DNA from: Lebetimonas sp. JH292 | GTDB taxonomy: Bacteria > Campylobacterota > Campylobacteria > Campylobacterales > Nautiliaceae | Length of the DNA: 64,000 nt | Direction of reading: 5' to 3' | NCBI RefSeq assembly: GCF_000523275.1 | Contig: NZ_ATHQ01000001.1 | Span: 909,799 to 973,798 of the forward strand | Shown: piece by piece, positions 9,408 through 17,892 of the stretch | Layout: each line of letters begins with the position of its first letter | Numbering within the stretch: position 1 is the stretch's first letter | The notes under the pieces: model-generated | What the model was told of the DNA's origin: nothing | The model's input: only the letters and a program-made list of their open reading frames with translations | Databases searched by the model: none | Made by a program: the position numbers and the translations under genes

Positions 9408-10127
9408 TTAATCCTTTAGGGGTATTATTAAAGAATTGAAATTTAAATTTTTTAATGTTTTTTCATAAAATTTCATTCTTAAATCTGTTGTATTGTTTTC
9501 TTTTTTTTGTGTTTTCATTTTAGCATTTTTTAATGAATTTTTTTCTAAATCAGTTTTTTGCTGCTTTTTTTGTAACGAATTTTTGTTTTTTGTTTGTTTT
9601 TTGTTTTTTGTTTGTTTATGTTCGGATTTGTTTTGTTTTTTACCGGCAGTGTTTTTTTTGTTTTTATTAAGGTCTTTATTTTGGGAATTGTGTTTTTTTT
9701 GAGAATTTTTATTGTTTGAATTGTTGTTTTTTGATTTATTTTTTCTTTTTTTAAGCAGTTTTTCAATCAGTTTCAGATTATATTCGGCATCTTTGTCTTT
9801 TTTTAAATTAATGGCTTTTTTATACATTTCAACAGCTTTATTTAATTCTTTTAATCTGACATATGCGTTTCCTGAATTGTAATATCTATCAAAAAGTAAA
9901 TTTTTATCTTTTATTTTTGAATAGAGTGTCAATGCTTTTTTATAATTTTTCTCTTTGTAATAACTGTTTGCCGCATCTAAAAGGGCTTTATCGGAATGGA
10001 TTTTTTCATATTCTTTAGCCGCTTTTATATATTCTTTGTTTTTAAAATAATTATTTGCCTTAAGAATATGAAAAAAATCAAATGCAAATAAAAATTTAAA
10101 CATAATTAAAAATATAATTATTCTCAT
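9408..10127 (-). CDS. batC: BatC-like TPR protein with Lys/Asn-rich tail
   Basis: 239 residues. A signal peptide or N-terminal anchor (about 1-16) is followed by tetratricopeptide-like helices (about 20-125; for example YYNSGNAYVRLKELNKAVEM) and an extremely Lys/Asn/Gln-rich, probably unfolded region (about 128-215). The same design is known for BatC/BatE proteins of Bat operons. It overlaps batB by four bases (ATGA). The low-complexity tail is encoded by homopolymer-rich DNA, so its length may be unreliable in assemblies. Confidence 0.8.
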   Translation of the reverse strand: MRIIIFLIMFKFLFAFDFFHILKANNYFKNKEYIKAAKEYEKIHSDKALLDAANSYYKEKNYKKALTLYSKIKDKNLLFDRYYNSGNAYVRLKELNKAVEMYKKAINLKKDKDAEYNLKLIEKLLKKRKNKSKNNNSNNKNSQKKHNSQNKDLNKNKKNTAGKKQNKSEHKQTKNKKQTKNKNSLQKKQQKTDLEKNSLKNAKMKTQKKENNTTDLRMKFYEKTLKNLNFNSLIIPLKD

Positions 10128-10927
10128 TTTCTGCCTTTAAAAAGAGCTAAAAATATGAATAAAATTCCCAAAAACAAAGGATAATAAAACAGCTCTTTTT
10201 TGTCTTTTATTTTTATCACTCTTTTTTTATTTATTGAATTTATCATACTGGATAGATTTTTAATATCAGTGTTCGAATAACCTGCGTATACTATCCCTCC
10301 GTCTGTAATTCTGGCAAAATTTTCCATTGTTTTGTTTTGCTGTTTGCCTATAAAATATATAAAAACCTTAAGGTTTTTGTTTTTTGCTTTCTCCAAAGCT
10401 TTTTTCGAAGCCGTGCTGTTAGTGAAAATCACCAGAACTTTGGGATTTTTAAACTGGTTTGTTTTTTTTATCAGATTATAAAAGTCTGGGTAAAAAGAGG
10501 TTTGTATTTTAGGAATATGTATTAGAAGATAAACAACCGAATTATAATCAGTGCTTAAAGGGGAAAGCAGATAAACATCTTTATCAAATAAAAGAAGCGA
10601 GACTGGCTCGTAATTCAGATATTTTACAAATTTTGAAAATTTGTTTTTTGCAAATTCCAAATTATCGGGATAAAAATCATGTTTTTGCATATTTTTGCTT
10701 ATGTCCAGCCCTATTATTATATTTGTTTTCGGAAGTTTGACATTTATATAGCCGTTGTTTATCACAGGACGGCAAAGTGCTGTAACCAACAATAAAAAGG
10801 CAATTAAAAAGAAATAATTTTTTTGGGAATAGATGGTAATTTTTTTAAGTGTGTTTAATTTTCTGTGTTTAAAAAAAAGAGGAATAAAAATTAACAGTAT
10901 TAATGCCCACGGGTTTAAAATTTCCAT
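10124..10927 (-). CDS. batB: BatB-like von Willebrand factor A membrane protein
   Basis: 267 residues with an N-terminal membrane segment (about 37-56), a VWA domain (about 68-235) and a C-terminal membrane segment (about 246-263). The metal-site loop reads DISKN where a classical MIDAS has DxSxS, so metal binding may be altered; the neighbouring BatA has an intact site. Overlaps batA by 13 bases. The paired VWA proteins presumably form one complex in the inner membrane. Confidence 0.82.
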   Translation of the reverse strand: MEILNPWALILLIFIPLFFKHRKLNTLKKITIYSQKNYFFLIAFLLLVTALCRPVINNGYINVKLPKTNIIIGLDISKNMQKHDFYPDNLEFAKNKFSKFVKYLNYEPVSLLLFDKDVYLLSPLSTDYNSVVYLLIHIPKIQTSFYPDFYNLIKKTNQFKNPKVLVIFTNSTASKKALEKAKNKNLKVFIYFIGKQQNKTMENFARITDGGIVYAGYSNTDIKNLSSMINSINKKRVIKIKDKKELFYYPLFLGILFIFLALFKGRK

Positions 10928-11775
10928 TTAAGCTGCCTTTTGTAAACCGTTATTAATAAAAATAAAATTCCCAAAAAGAGAGGGTATTTGAAATAATAAA
11001 TTTTATTTATTATCGTTTTTGAGCTTATTTTGCTTTTTTCGAGCCTGTTTATTGTTTCATAAACCTGTTTCAGTTCATCTTTTGAAAATACGTCAAAAAA
11101 TTTCCCTCCGGTTTTATTGGCTATCAACCTTAATGTTACAGGGTCTATTTCGTTTCCTATACCTACAGTGTAAACCCTGATTTTCTCTTTTTTAAGTTTT
11201 TTTATCGTTACGTCTATAGGTGTTATTGAGGCGTTGTCCATCCCGTCTGTTACAAGTATTATTATCTTGTTTTTTGCATGTGAATGTTTAAAAAGATTGT
11301 TTGAGAGAAACAGGGCGTCGTAAATAGCTGTTTTTTCTCCTGCGATTCCGGGATATATTCTTTTTAATATTTCATTTAATGCTTTTTTGTCCGGGGTCAG
11401 TGGTGAAGCAATATATGCAATATTTCCAAAAATAACAAGACCGACTCTGTCGTTTTTTCTTTTTTTTATAAAAGCTCTTATTACATTTTTTGCAATGTTT
11501 ATTTTGTTAAACTGAGCCATAGACCCGCTTGTATCCAAATCAATTACAATGTCGTAACCTTTCTTTTGAATGTTGGTGATTATTTTTGTTTTTACGGGGC
11601 TGGCAAGTGCAATGCTTAAAAAAAGTATGCTCAAAAATTCCCATATATTGATAAATTTTCTGTTTTTTAAAACAAAAGCATTTGGAAAAATTATTTTATC
11701 ATTTCTCAAAGGGCATTTTAAACGGCAGAATATATAAATCAGAGGAATTATTAAAAACAAAGGATATTCAAACAT
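10915..11775 (-). CDS. batA: BatA von Willebrand factor A membrane protein
   Basis: 286 residues, membrane segments near 4-18, 46-63 and 265-281 and a VWA domain between. The MIDAS is complete: DTSGSM, the Thr in GEKTAIYDAL, and the Asp in VTDGMDN. BatA proteins take part in the MoxR-dependent Bat system, which affects aerotolerance and envelope integrity in other bacteria; the true substrate is not known. Eight-base overlap with the upstream small membrane protein. Confidence 0.88.
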   Translation of the reverse strand: MFEYPLFLIIPLIYIFCRLKCPLRNDKIIFPNAFVLKNRKFINIWEFLSILFLSIALASPVKTKIITNIQKKGYDIVIDLDTSGSMAQFNKINIAKNVIRAFIKKRKNDRVGLVIFGNIAYIASPLTPDKKALNEILKRIYPGIAGEKTAIYDALFLSNNLFKHSHAKNKIIILVTDGMDNASITPIDVTIKKLKKEKIRVYTVGIGNEIDPVTLRLIANKTGGKFFDVFSKDELKQVYETINRLEKSKISSKTIINKIYYFKYPLFLGILFLLITVYKRQLKWKF

Positions 11776-12130
11776 GAATTTCCTTTATAAAATTTTTTAA
11801 ATTTTGTTTATCTTCATTGCTTAAAGGCGGGACTTCTTTTTTGTATTTGTATTTTTCAAGCGAATTTACAATTTTTTCATATTTTCCTTTGTTTTCTTCA
11901 TTTATAAAAAACCTTGCAAGTGCGCTGAATTCATAAGCGGCTTTTTTTGAATCGTTAAAATCTATGTTTTGAAGTTTTTTTAATATTTCTTTTTTAGGAT
12001 TTTTCTTTTTCAGCTTTTTAACTAAAAAAATGGTTGTAAAAATTAAAATCAGTAAAACAATAATTAAAAAAGCGATAAATTCCCAATCTATTATTGTAAC
12101 ATTCGGTTTTATATCACGAATCGGAATCAT
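11768..12130 (-). CDS. small membrane protein of the Bat operon (DUF4381-like)
   Basis: 120 residues with one strong membrane segment (about 18-37), then a basic stretch and an alpha-helical cytoplasmic domain ending NFIKEIHV. This architecture matches the DUF4381-type proteins found between DUF58 and VWA genes in Bat operons; the assignment rests on position and topology. Overlaps both neighbours by a few bases. Confidence 0.7.
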   Translation of the reverse strand: MIPIRDIKPNVTIIDWEFIAFLIIVLLILIFTTIFLVKKLKKKNPKKEILKKLQNIDFNDSKKAAYEFSALARFFINEENKGKYEKIVNSLEKYKYKKEVPPLSNEDKQNLKNFIKEIHV

Positions 12131-12912
12131 TTAAAAAGCCTTATCAGTTTAGGAATGGGATTTTCATCTGTATAAATTTTGACAAATGGAATTTTCAGTT
12201 TTTTAAAATGCAGAAAATTCTGTTTATCAACTTTTTGAATATACATATTTATTTTTTTTGCATCCCTATTTGTAAAATTGACATTGACATCTTCTTTCTT
12301 TACAGGGTCAAACAGTGTTATATCTCCTCTGAAAGGGGGATTTTCTTCCGCAATATCTCTTAATACGATGACGAATGTTTCATGCTTTAAATAACTTAAA
12401 TCAATTTTTTCAAAAAAATCTCCCATTAAAATAAGAAGCGATTTTTTAAATTTGTTTAGAATTTTCAAATCCCCGGGACGGGTGTTTAAAAAGTCGATAT
12501 TTTTTATTGTTTGGATATATGCAATATGGGTTTTTATATTTTTTGTAGGTTTGAAGACAACAGGGTTTTTTTCTAAGAGAATTATTTCAACCCTGTTATC
12601 TTCTTTTATTGCCTCTATACCCAAAAATTCAATTAAGCCTCGGAGATATTCGCTTTTTAATGTTTTTATTCCAAAATGCAGACTCGGTGTGGGAAAAACG
12701 GCGATTATAATTCTAAGTTCCCTTTCTTCATCATATTCTTTTACAAGCGGCTTATTTATTTTGGCGGAAATTTTCCAGTCTATTTTTTTTGCATCTTCAT
12801 TGAATCCGTATTCCCTGAATTCCCTGAAATCAAGGCCTTCACCTTTAAAGCGGCTTAAATTGCGGCCCTGAAGAAGGGAAAAAATCCTTTTTTTTGTTTT
12901 AAATTTAATCAT
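12127..12912 (-). CDS. DUF58 domain protein of the Bat/MoxR operon
   Basis: 261 residues, soluble. The DUF58 signature is plain: GEGLDFREFREYGFNEDAKK followed by IDWKISAKINKPLVKEY (about 25-62). The remainder resembles a degenerate VWA fold. DUF58 proteins are always coupled to MoxR ATPases, and here the gene overlaps moxR by four bases. No membrane segment. Confidence 0.9.
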   Translation of the reverse strand: MIKFKTKKRIFSLLQGRNLSRFKGEGLDFREFREYGFNEDAKKIDWKISAKINKPLVKEYDEERELRIIIAVFPTPSLHFGIKTLKSEYLRGLIEFLGIEAIKEDNRVEIILLEKNPVVFKPTKNIKTHIAYIQTIKNIDFLNTRPGDLKILNKFKKSLLILMGDFFEKIDLSYLKHETFVIVLRDIAEENPPFRGDITLFDPVKKEDVNVNFTNRDAKKINMYIQKVDKQNFLHFKKLKIPFVKIYTDENPIPKLIRLFK

Positions 12913-13844
12913 GGCAAAGGAATACTCTTTAGTATTTTTCCTATGATTTTATCTTCGTTTATTTCATCGATTTCTGCTTTATAGCTTAAAACAAGCCTGT
13001 GTCTTAAAATATCGGGGGCTAATTTTGCAATATCGAGCGGTGTTACATAATCTTTATTTTGTATCAAGGCATAAGCCCTTGCGGCGTTAAAAAGTGAAAT
13101 AGTGGCTCTCGGAGAAGCCCCGTAATCAATGTATTCTTCGATATTTATATTATATTTTTCAGGGTTTCTTGTCGCATCTACAATTTTAACAATATATTTT
13201 AAAACTTCTTCATCCATATGAATTTCTTTTATTTTATCCCTGAGGGCTAAAATGTCTTCTTTGTCCGCCACTTTTTTAACTTCTTTTTTTAAATCGAGTC
13301 TTTTGATAATTTCCATTTCTTCTTCGAAACTGTTGTATCCTATAACTATTTTCATTAAAAACCGATCAAGCTGTGCCGCCGGAAGAGGGTAAGTCCCTTC
13401 TTCTTCGATCGGGTTTTGAGTGGCAATTACCAAAAAAGGCTCATCTATTTTATATGTATTGTTCCCTATTGTTACCTGGCGTTCCTGCATAACCTCCAAA
13501 AGGGCGCTTTGAACTTTGGCGGGTGCACGGTTTATTTCATCTGCAAGCAGTAAATTTGTAAATGCCGGTCCTTTTTTTGTTTCAAATTCATGTGTTTTGG
13601 GATTAAAAATTTCTATTCCTGTAATGTCGCTTGGAAGTAAATCCGGGGTAAACTGTATCCTTTTAAAATCCAGATTCACTGTTTTGGAGAGTGTGTTTAC
13701 ACTTGTCGTTTTTGCAATACCGGGTACGCCTTCTATTAAAAGGTGGGAGTCTGTGATTAACGCCAAAAGCATTGAGTCTATAAGTTTTTCATGGCCTACA
13801 ACAATTTTTTGGATTTCTTCTTTTATTTTCTGTATAATCTCCAT
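12909..13844 (-). CDS. MoxR family AAA+ ATPase
   Basis: 311 residues. Walker A is GVPGIAKTTS (about 38-47), Walker B is LLADEINRAPAKVQSALLEV and sensor 1 is VIATQNPIEEEGTYPLPAAQ, all typical of MoxR chaperone-like ATPases. It is the promoter-proximal gene of the seven-gene Bat operon; a TATAAT lies about 20 bases upstream of the start, in the short divergent gap shared with the lipoprotein gene at 13906. Presumably it remodels the VWA proteins. Confidence 0.93.
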   Translation of the reverse strand: MEIIQKIKEEIQKIVVGHEKLIDSMLLALITDSHLLIEGVPGIAKTTSVNTLSKTVNLDFKRIQFTPDLLPSDITGIEIFNPKTHEFETKKGPAFTNLLLADEINRAPAKVQSALLEVMQERQVTIGNNTYKIDEPFLVIATQNPIEEEGTYPLPAAQLDRFLMKIVIGYNSFEEEMEIIKRLDLKKEVKKVADKEDILALRDKIKEIHMDEEVLKYIVKIVDATRNPEKYNINIEEYIDYGASPRATISLFNAARAYALIQNKDYVTPLDIAKLAPDILRHRLVLSYKAEIDEINEDKIIGKILKSIPLP

Positions 13845-13905
13845 TAGCGGCCTTTTTTATTATAATTTTAAATCAAATTAATTAAAAACAAATTAAGGAG
13901 TGGAA

Positions 13906-14340
13906 ATGAAAAAATTAATTTTTGCGGTAATCGCACTGTTTATGTTTAGCGGATGTACGCAAATGTATAATTCAAACGAAGTAGATCTGCAGCAGACAAA
14001 CGGGATTTATACTTATGAAAAAGGGCGCATAACGGATGTCAGACTGGTTACAATAAGAGACAACGGAAGCGGAACAATGATTGGAGCACTGGTCGGAACG
14101 GTACTTGGGAGTATGTTTGGACACGGCAAAGGAAATGCCCTTACAACCCTTGCGGGAGGACTCAGCGGTGCATATGTGGGAACGCAGGCGGATAAGGCAA
14201 ACGGTGAAGAGCTTTATATCCATTTGAACGACGGAAGGGATATTGTGACGATAGTAAAAGGTGTTGCTTTTGGTAAAGGGGAATGCGTAAGAGTGGTATT
14301 TAACGGGAACAGAATTTTAAGGGTAGAGCGTTGTTACTAA
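13906..14340 (+). CDS. glycine-zipper outer-membrane lipoprotein (SlyB/Pcp-like)
   Basis: 144 residues. The signal peptide ends in the lipobox MFSGC, so the mature protein begins CTQMYN. A glycine zipper (about 60-100: GTMIGALVGTVLGSMFGHG..) could form a membrane hairpin; a small beta domain follows, ending RVERCY. Start: AAGGAG at 13895 points to ATG 13906 rather than the in-frame GTG at 13900. Monocistronic, closed by the hairpin at 14325. Confidence 0.85.
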   Translation: MKKLIFAVIALFMFSGCTQMYNSNEVDLQQTNGIYTYEKGRITDVRLVTIRDNGSGTMIGALVGTVLGSMFGHGKGNALTTLAGGLSGAYVGTQADKANGEELYIHLNDGRDIVTIVKGVAFGKGECVRVVFNGNRILRVERCY

Positions 14341-14346
14341 CGCTCT
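14325..14346. terminator. bidirectional terminator between lipoprotein and chemoreceptor genes
   Basis: AGAGCGTT / AACGCTCT, a perfect 8-bp stem with the 6-base loop GTTACT, T-rich to the right and A-rich on the opposite side. Both convergent genes end inside or next to it. Confidence 0.75.
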
Positions 14347-15517
14347 ATATTTTAAATTTTGACAGTTCTTTCAATAATTTCTGAAGGGCGGATTTTAATG
14401 AATTTGTAACAGATGAAATTGTTTGGGATATTTTAAGGTTTGTATCGGAAATTTTTGTTAATGTGTCGGTGTTGTTTAGAAGCTGTTTTGAATAATGGGA
14501 CATTATTGTTACGTTTTTGGTGGCTTCTTTTGCATAGTTTATATTTTCTTTGTTTATATCCAATATTTGAGTCAATTCTTCTTTTATTTTTGTTGTTTCA
14601 TCTGCAACTTTGTTCATTTTTTTAGAATTGTTATTAATCTCGCCGGATGTTTTTTCTATTGTGGAAGTAATCGTTTTTACAATATTTTCTATATCCCTTA
14701 AACTTTCTGTGCTTTTTTCTGCAAGTTTTCTAACCTCATCTGCAACAACAGCGAATCCTCTCCCGTGCTCACCTGCCCTTGCCGCTTCTATTGCCGCATT
14801 GAGGGCAAGTAATTCTGTTTGTTCTGTTATTTCGTTTATTATTTTTAATACATTTTTTATTTCATCCGTTTGGGAATTCAGATTGGTTAATAAATCATTT
14901 AATTCTATTTCTTTTGTGTTTACTTCCAATATTTCGTTTATTTCACCTTCAAGAGAAATTGCGAAATTTTCCAGAAAATCCGCTGTTTTTATCAATGTTT
15001 CCGTTGTAAAAGAGACAGACTCTTCCGTTTTATCCAGATGCTCTCCGAGTTTATTTGAAATGTCTGCTATGTCTTTGGCCTCTTTGTCTGTTTGGGCAAT
15101 TGTTTCTTTAAGCTTGGCCGTAACTTTTTCTAGCTGATTTGTATTGGTTCTTATTGTGGAACTTATTGTTTTAATATCTGTTATAACATTTTTTACATTA
15201 TTAATAAATTTATTTATATAATCAGCTGCAAGTTTTATTTCGTTTTGCTGTTTTATAATAATCTGTTTTGTTAAATCGCCTTCCCCCTCGCTTAATTCTT
15301 TTGATACGCTGATATATTCCCTTACAGGTTTTACAACATATATTTCCAATAAATAATAAGCCGCTATCTGGATAACAACGGCTATTATAAGATGTTCCCC
15401 GGCTGTCTCCCAAAAATGGGCATAATCAACCATATATGTATATATCAAAAGAACGGCGCTTGTCAGTATATTGATAATAAGAAGTTTTATATTGAAATCT
15501 TTAATAATGGAATGCAT
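14345..15517 (-). CDS. methyl-accepting chemotaxis protein
   Basis: 390 residues. Two membrane segments (about 12-29 and 41-62) with only a dozen residues between them, then a HAMP-like linker ([20 protein letters not shown]) and a long signalling coiled coil with the hairpin tip [20 protein letters not shown]. With almost no periplasmic domain, it probably senses in the membrane or through partners. ATG 15517 follows the STAS stop by one base and has AAAGGAT upstream; the ATG at 15535 would overlap the STAS gene and has no better site. Third gene of an operon with a PP2C phosphatase and a STAS protein. Confidence 0.92.
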   Translation of the reverse strand: MHSIIKDFNIKLLIINILTSAVLLIYTYMVDYAHFWETAGEHLIIAVVIQIAAYYLLEIYVVKPVREYISVSKELSEGEGDLTKQIIIKQQNEIKLAADYINKFINNVKNVITDIKTISSTIRTNTNQLEKVTAKLKETIAQTDKEAKDIADISNKLGEHLDKTEESVSFTTETLIKTADFLENFAISLEGEINEILEVNTKEIELNDLLTNLNSQTDEIKNVLKIINEITEQTELLALNAAIEAARAGEHGRGFAVVADEVRKLAEKSTESLRDIENIVKTITSTIEKTSGEINNNSKKMNKVADETTKIKEELTQILDINKENINYAKEATKNVTIMSHYSKQLLNNTDTLTKISDTNLKISQTISSVTNSLKSALQKLLKELSKFKI

Positions 15518-15518
15518 T

Positions 15519-15800
15519 TTATATCCTTTTGACATTAAAAGTTTTTGTAAGATTTAAATCATCAAGCATTTCGTAAAGAACAGGGTCTTTTACTTCAAGA
15601 ATAACTTTTTTGCCCATATCCGTAAGTTTTAAAAGTTCTCCTATAATACTCGAAGGCAGAGAAAAGCTGTTTTTTATTTTAATAATAATACTGTCTTTAT
15701 CGCTCAAAGAATAAAGAGCGTTAATTATTTTTTCCGCATCTTTGATGGTTGTGATATTCCCTTCTATTGTTAAAATATTGTTGTTTATACTCAAATTCAT
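15519..15800 (-). CDS. STAS domain protein (anti-sigma-factor-antagonist-like)
   Basis: 93 residues, a single STAS domain. The segment [13 protein letters not shown] carries Ser residues where SpoIIAA/RsbV proteins are phosphorylated, so it is a plausible target of the HATPase kinase domain and PP2C phosphatase encoded just upstream (4-base overlap). In partner switching its phosphorylation state would decide which protein it binds; here the obvious neighbour is the chemoreceptor. Confidence 0.85.
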   Translation of the reverse strand: MNLSINNNILTIEGNITTIKDAEKIINALYSLSDKDSIIIKIKNSFSLPSSIIGELLKLTDMGKKVILEVKDPVLYEMLDDLNLTKTFNVKRI

Positions 15801-16939
15801 TTTGTTTCCTTTAAAAAAATTTTTATTTTATTGCCTTTTTCATTTAAAAAAACTCCGTCGCTTAAATTTCTGATAATCTTAAAACCTTTTCCGTGATGTT
15901 TCAAATGCAGGGCGTTTGAAAGATTTTTTCTTTCAAATCCCTCTGTGTCGTCTTCGTAAAGTAATTTTAACATAAATTTATTTTTATAAAGTTTTATTCT
16001 GATTTTATTGTTTATATTTTTGAATTTGGGGAAATTTTTTAGTAGGGCATTTTCTTTTTGTTTTTTTGTATTTATTTTTAAAACGGAATGTTCTACTATA
16101 TTCATAAAAATTTCATGTAAAATAAAAATTATTTTTTCTTTTTGAGGTAAAGAACCAAGCTCTATTTCTTTTAGTGTATTATCTAAATTTTGCTGTGAAA
16201 TTAAAATCTCTTTTTCAAAAATTTTATCCATTATAAAATCATCTTTTCTCATCATAAAAATACTGATATCATCTGTCTGAACAGCCTTTTCATTAAAATC
16301 TCTGATTATGTCTTTTAAAAAAACGGCATTATCAAAACTTTTTAAAAATTGGGAATAATAAACACCGCTTTTGTTTTTCAATATTGATTCAATCAGTCCG
16401 TCGCTTGTTGAAACCATTTTTTGGGGGCATTTAAAAACATCAACATTAAAATTTTTTGTTTCCTCCCTGATAGGTAAATTATTTGCTTTCATTTTCCCTT
16501 TTTCTGTAAAAATAGGCGGCTGTCCAAAATTGGCATATAATACTTTGTTGTTTTTTATATAAATAAATTTTGCACATAATGTTTCATTGTCTATTAAAAT
16601 TGATTTTACATAATTTATAAAATCTCTTAAAAGTTTTTCAAAATTAAAATCATTGTATTCCAACGCTTTCTTTAAAGAATGTCTGACAAAACTTATTGAA
16701 TTAATTGCGCTTAGGGCGGCTGAAATTCCTTTTCCCATTGCATCAACCATAACACATAAATATTCATTTTCTTTTATAATCTTAGAATATATCATATCTC
16801 CGTTTAATGTGTCTTTCGGTTTAAAATATACATCAAAAAGTATATCTTTTTTAAAAAACATTTCAAGTTCGTTTTCTGTGAGTTTTAACTGTTTTTTTAA
16901 TGCGTTTTCTTCCTGTTTTTTTCTATAATCAAGCAGCAT
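15797..16939 (-). CDS. PP2C-type (SpoIIE/RsbU) phosphatase fused to HATPase domain
   Basis: 380 residues. N-terminal PP2C-like domain (about 30-230) with metal-binding Asp residues in NGDMIYSK, VMVDAMGKGISAALS, STSDGLIES and TDDISIFMM. The C-terminal domain (about 260-378) is an RsbW-like HATPase with the N box ILHEIFMNIVEHS and the G box HGKGFKIIRNLSDG. One polypeptide could therefore both dephosphorylate and phosphorylate the STAS protein encoded next. No membrane segment and no classical sensor domain; a short coiled coil (about 5-27) leads the protein. Confidence 0.85.
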   Translation of the reverse strand: MLLDYRKKQEENALKKQLKLTENELEMFFKKDILFDVYFKPKDTLNGDMIYSKIIKENEYLCVMVDAMGKGISAALSAINSISFVRHSLKKALEYNDFNFEKLLRDFINYVKSILIDNETLCAKFIYIKNNKVLYANFGQPPIFTEKGKMKANNLPIREETKNFNVDVFKCPQKMVSTSDGLIESILKNKSGVYYSQFLKSFDNAVFLKDIIRDFNEKAVQTDDISIFMMRKDDFIMDKIFEKEILISQQNLDNTLKEIELGSLPQKEKIIFILHEIFMNIVEHSVLKINTKKQKENALLKNFPKFKNINNKIRIKLYKNKFMLKLLYEDDTEGFERKNLSNALHLKHHGKGFKIIRNLSDGVFLNEKGNKIKIFLKETK

Positions 16940-17016
16940 AAAATCCCTTTTAGTTTTTAGATTTAAAATAATAACAAATTATGTTATACTTTCATTAGTG
17001 ACAGACACAATATTAA

Positions 17017-17107
17017 GTGAGTAGTGAGTAGTAAAAATTAAAGTGCAATTTATAACTCAACATTCATAATTAACAATATTAACAATTTACTACTCACCAT
17101 TTTTCAT
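17017..17107. repeat. inverted heptamer array upstream of the RAYT gene
   Basis: GTGAGTA units at 17017-17030 on the left and TTTACTA, CTCACCA units near 17086-17099 on the right are inverted copies, with CTCAACA, TTCATAA and TTAACAA heptamers between. This fills most of the 193-base gap before the transposase. The rest of the gap (16940-17016) is AT-rich with nothing recognisable. Confidence 0.7.
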
Positions 17108-17132
17108 GTTTTTACCATCTTAAAGGAGTAAA

Positions 17133-17885
17133 ATGGCAAGAAAACCGAGAGTAAATGACCCTGGATTTTATCATATCGTCAACAGAGGTGTAAACGGGGC
17201 GGAAATTTTTAATGAAAAAGAAGATTTTTATAAATTTTTATCACTGATGTTAAAAACAAAATATGATTATGACATTACATTTCATGCTTTTACAATTTTG
17301 CCAAATCATTATCATTTGTTAGTGCAAACGCACAAAGCAAATTTAAGCGAAGCCATGAGGCTTTTAAACAGTGCATATGCCGCATGGTATAACTATAAAA
17401 GCAACAGAATCGGGCATTTGTGGAAAGGAAGGTTTGACAGTTTTATGCTTTTTAATAAAGAGCATTTTTGGAAGATTGTAAAATATATAGAAAGAAATGC
17501 TTTTGTATTGGGACTTGTGGATGATATTGAAAAATGGAAATATCAGTCTTTGTATTTAAGAGAGCATAAAACAAAATTCAATGAAATTATTGAGGGAAGT
17601 AAAATATTAACAAAACCTGTTGACGAATATATAAAATGGCTAAATAAACCTCTCGAAAAATTTGAACTTGAGGAAATTTATAATGAGCCTAAAATTGTTA
17701 AAACAGAAGACGGCAGCCTCAAAGTAATCAGAAAAAAAATAGGTGATTTTTTTAATGAATATAAAGATAAAGCAAAAGCCGTAAGAGAAGCCAAAAAAGC
17801 AGGATACAAATATACAGAAATTGCAAGATATTTAGGTGTTAATAATGCATATATTCAAAAAATTTTAAAAAATAAAGAGGGTTAA
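17133..17885 (+). CDS. REP-associated tyrosine transposase (RAYT, IS200-like Y1 family)
   Basis: 250 residues. The N-terminal ARKPRVNDPGFYHIVNRGVN and the HUH motif NHYHLL are typical of RAYT proteins; RIGHLWKGRF and KYIERNA (probable catalytic Tyr) follow. The C-terminal part (about 195-248) adds a helix-turn-helix, YTEIARYLGVNNAYIQKIL. RAYTs are single-copy, domesticated Y1 transposases linked to REP palindromes rather than insertion sequences. Good ribosome site (AAAGGAG) at 17122. No insertion-sequence ends are seen around it. Confidence 0.9.
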   Translation: MARKPRVNDPGFYHIVNRGVNGAEIFNEKEDFYKFLSLMLKTKYDYDITFHAFTILPNHYHLLVQTHKANLSEAMRLLNSAYAAWYNYKSNRIGHLWKGRFDSFMLFNKEHFWKIVKYIERNAFVLGLVDDIEKWKYQSLYLREHKTKFNEIIEGSKILTKPVDEYIKWLNKPLEKFELEEIYNEPKIVKTEDGSLKVIRKKIGDFFNEYKDKAKAVREAKKAGYKYTEIARYLGVNNAYIQKILKNKEG

Positions 17886-17892
17886 TCCTCTT
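17875..17892. terminator. bidirectional terminator between RAYT and gap
   Basis: AAGAGG / CCTCTT with a 6-base loop; the stop codons of both convergent genes lie in it. A-rich before and T-rich after. Confidence 0.55.

Noticed and set aside
12452-12871. Long open frame on the plus strand opposite the DUF58 gene
   Set aside because: Shadow of a real gene: hydrophobic low-complexity product, no ribosome site and no family motif, while the minus-strand frame has the full DUF58 signature.
16940-17016. Separate small gene upstream of the RAYT
   Set aside because: AT-rich without a frame of useful length or ribosome site; only the heptamer array follows.
17133-17885. Full IS200/IS605 insertion sequence
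   Set aside because: No tnpB, no IS200-type subterminal hairpins at matching distances, and the protein is RAYT-like with a C-terminal HTH.
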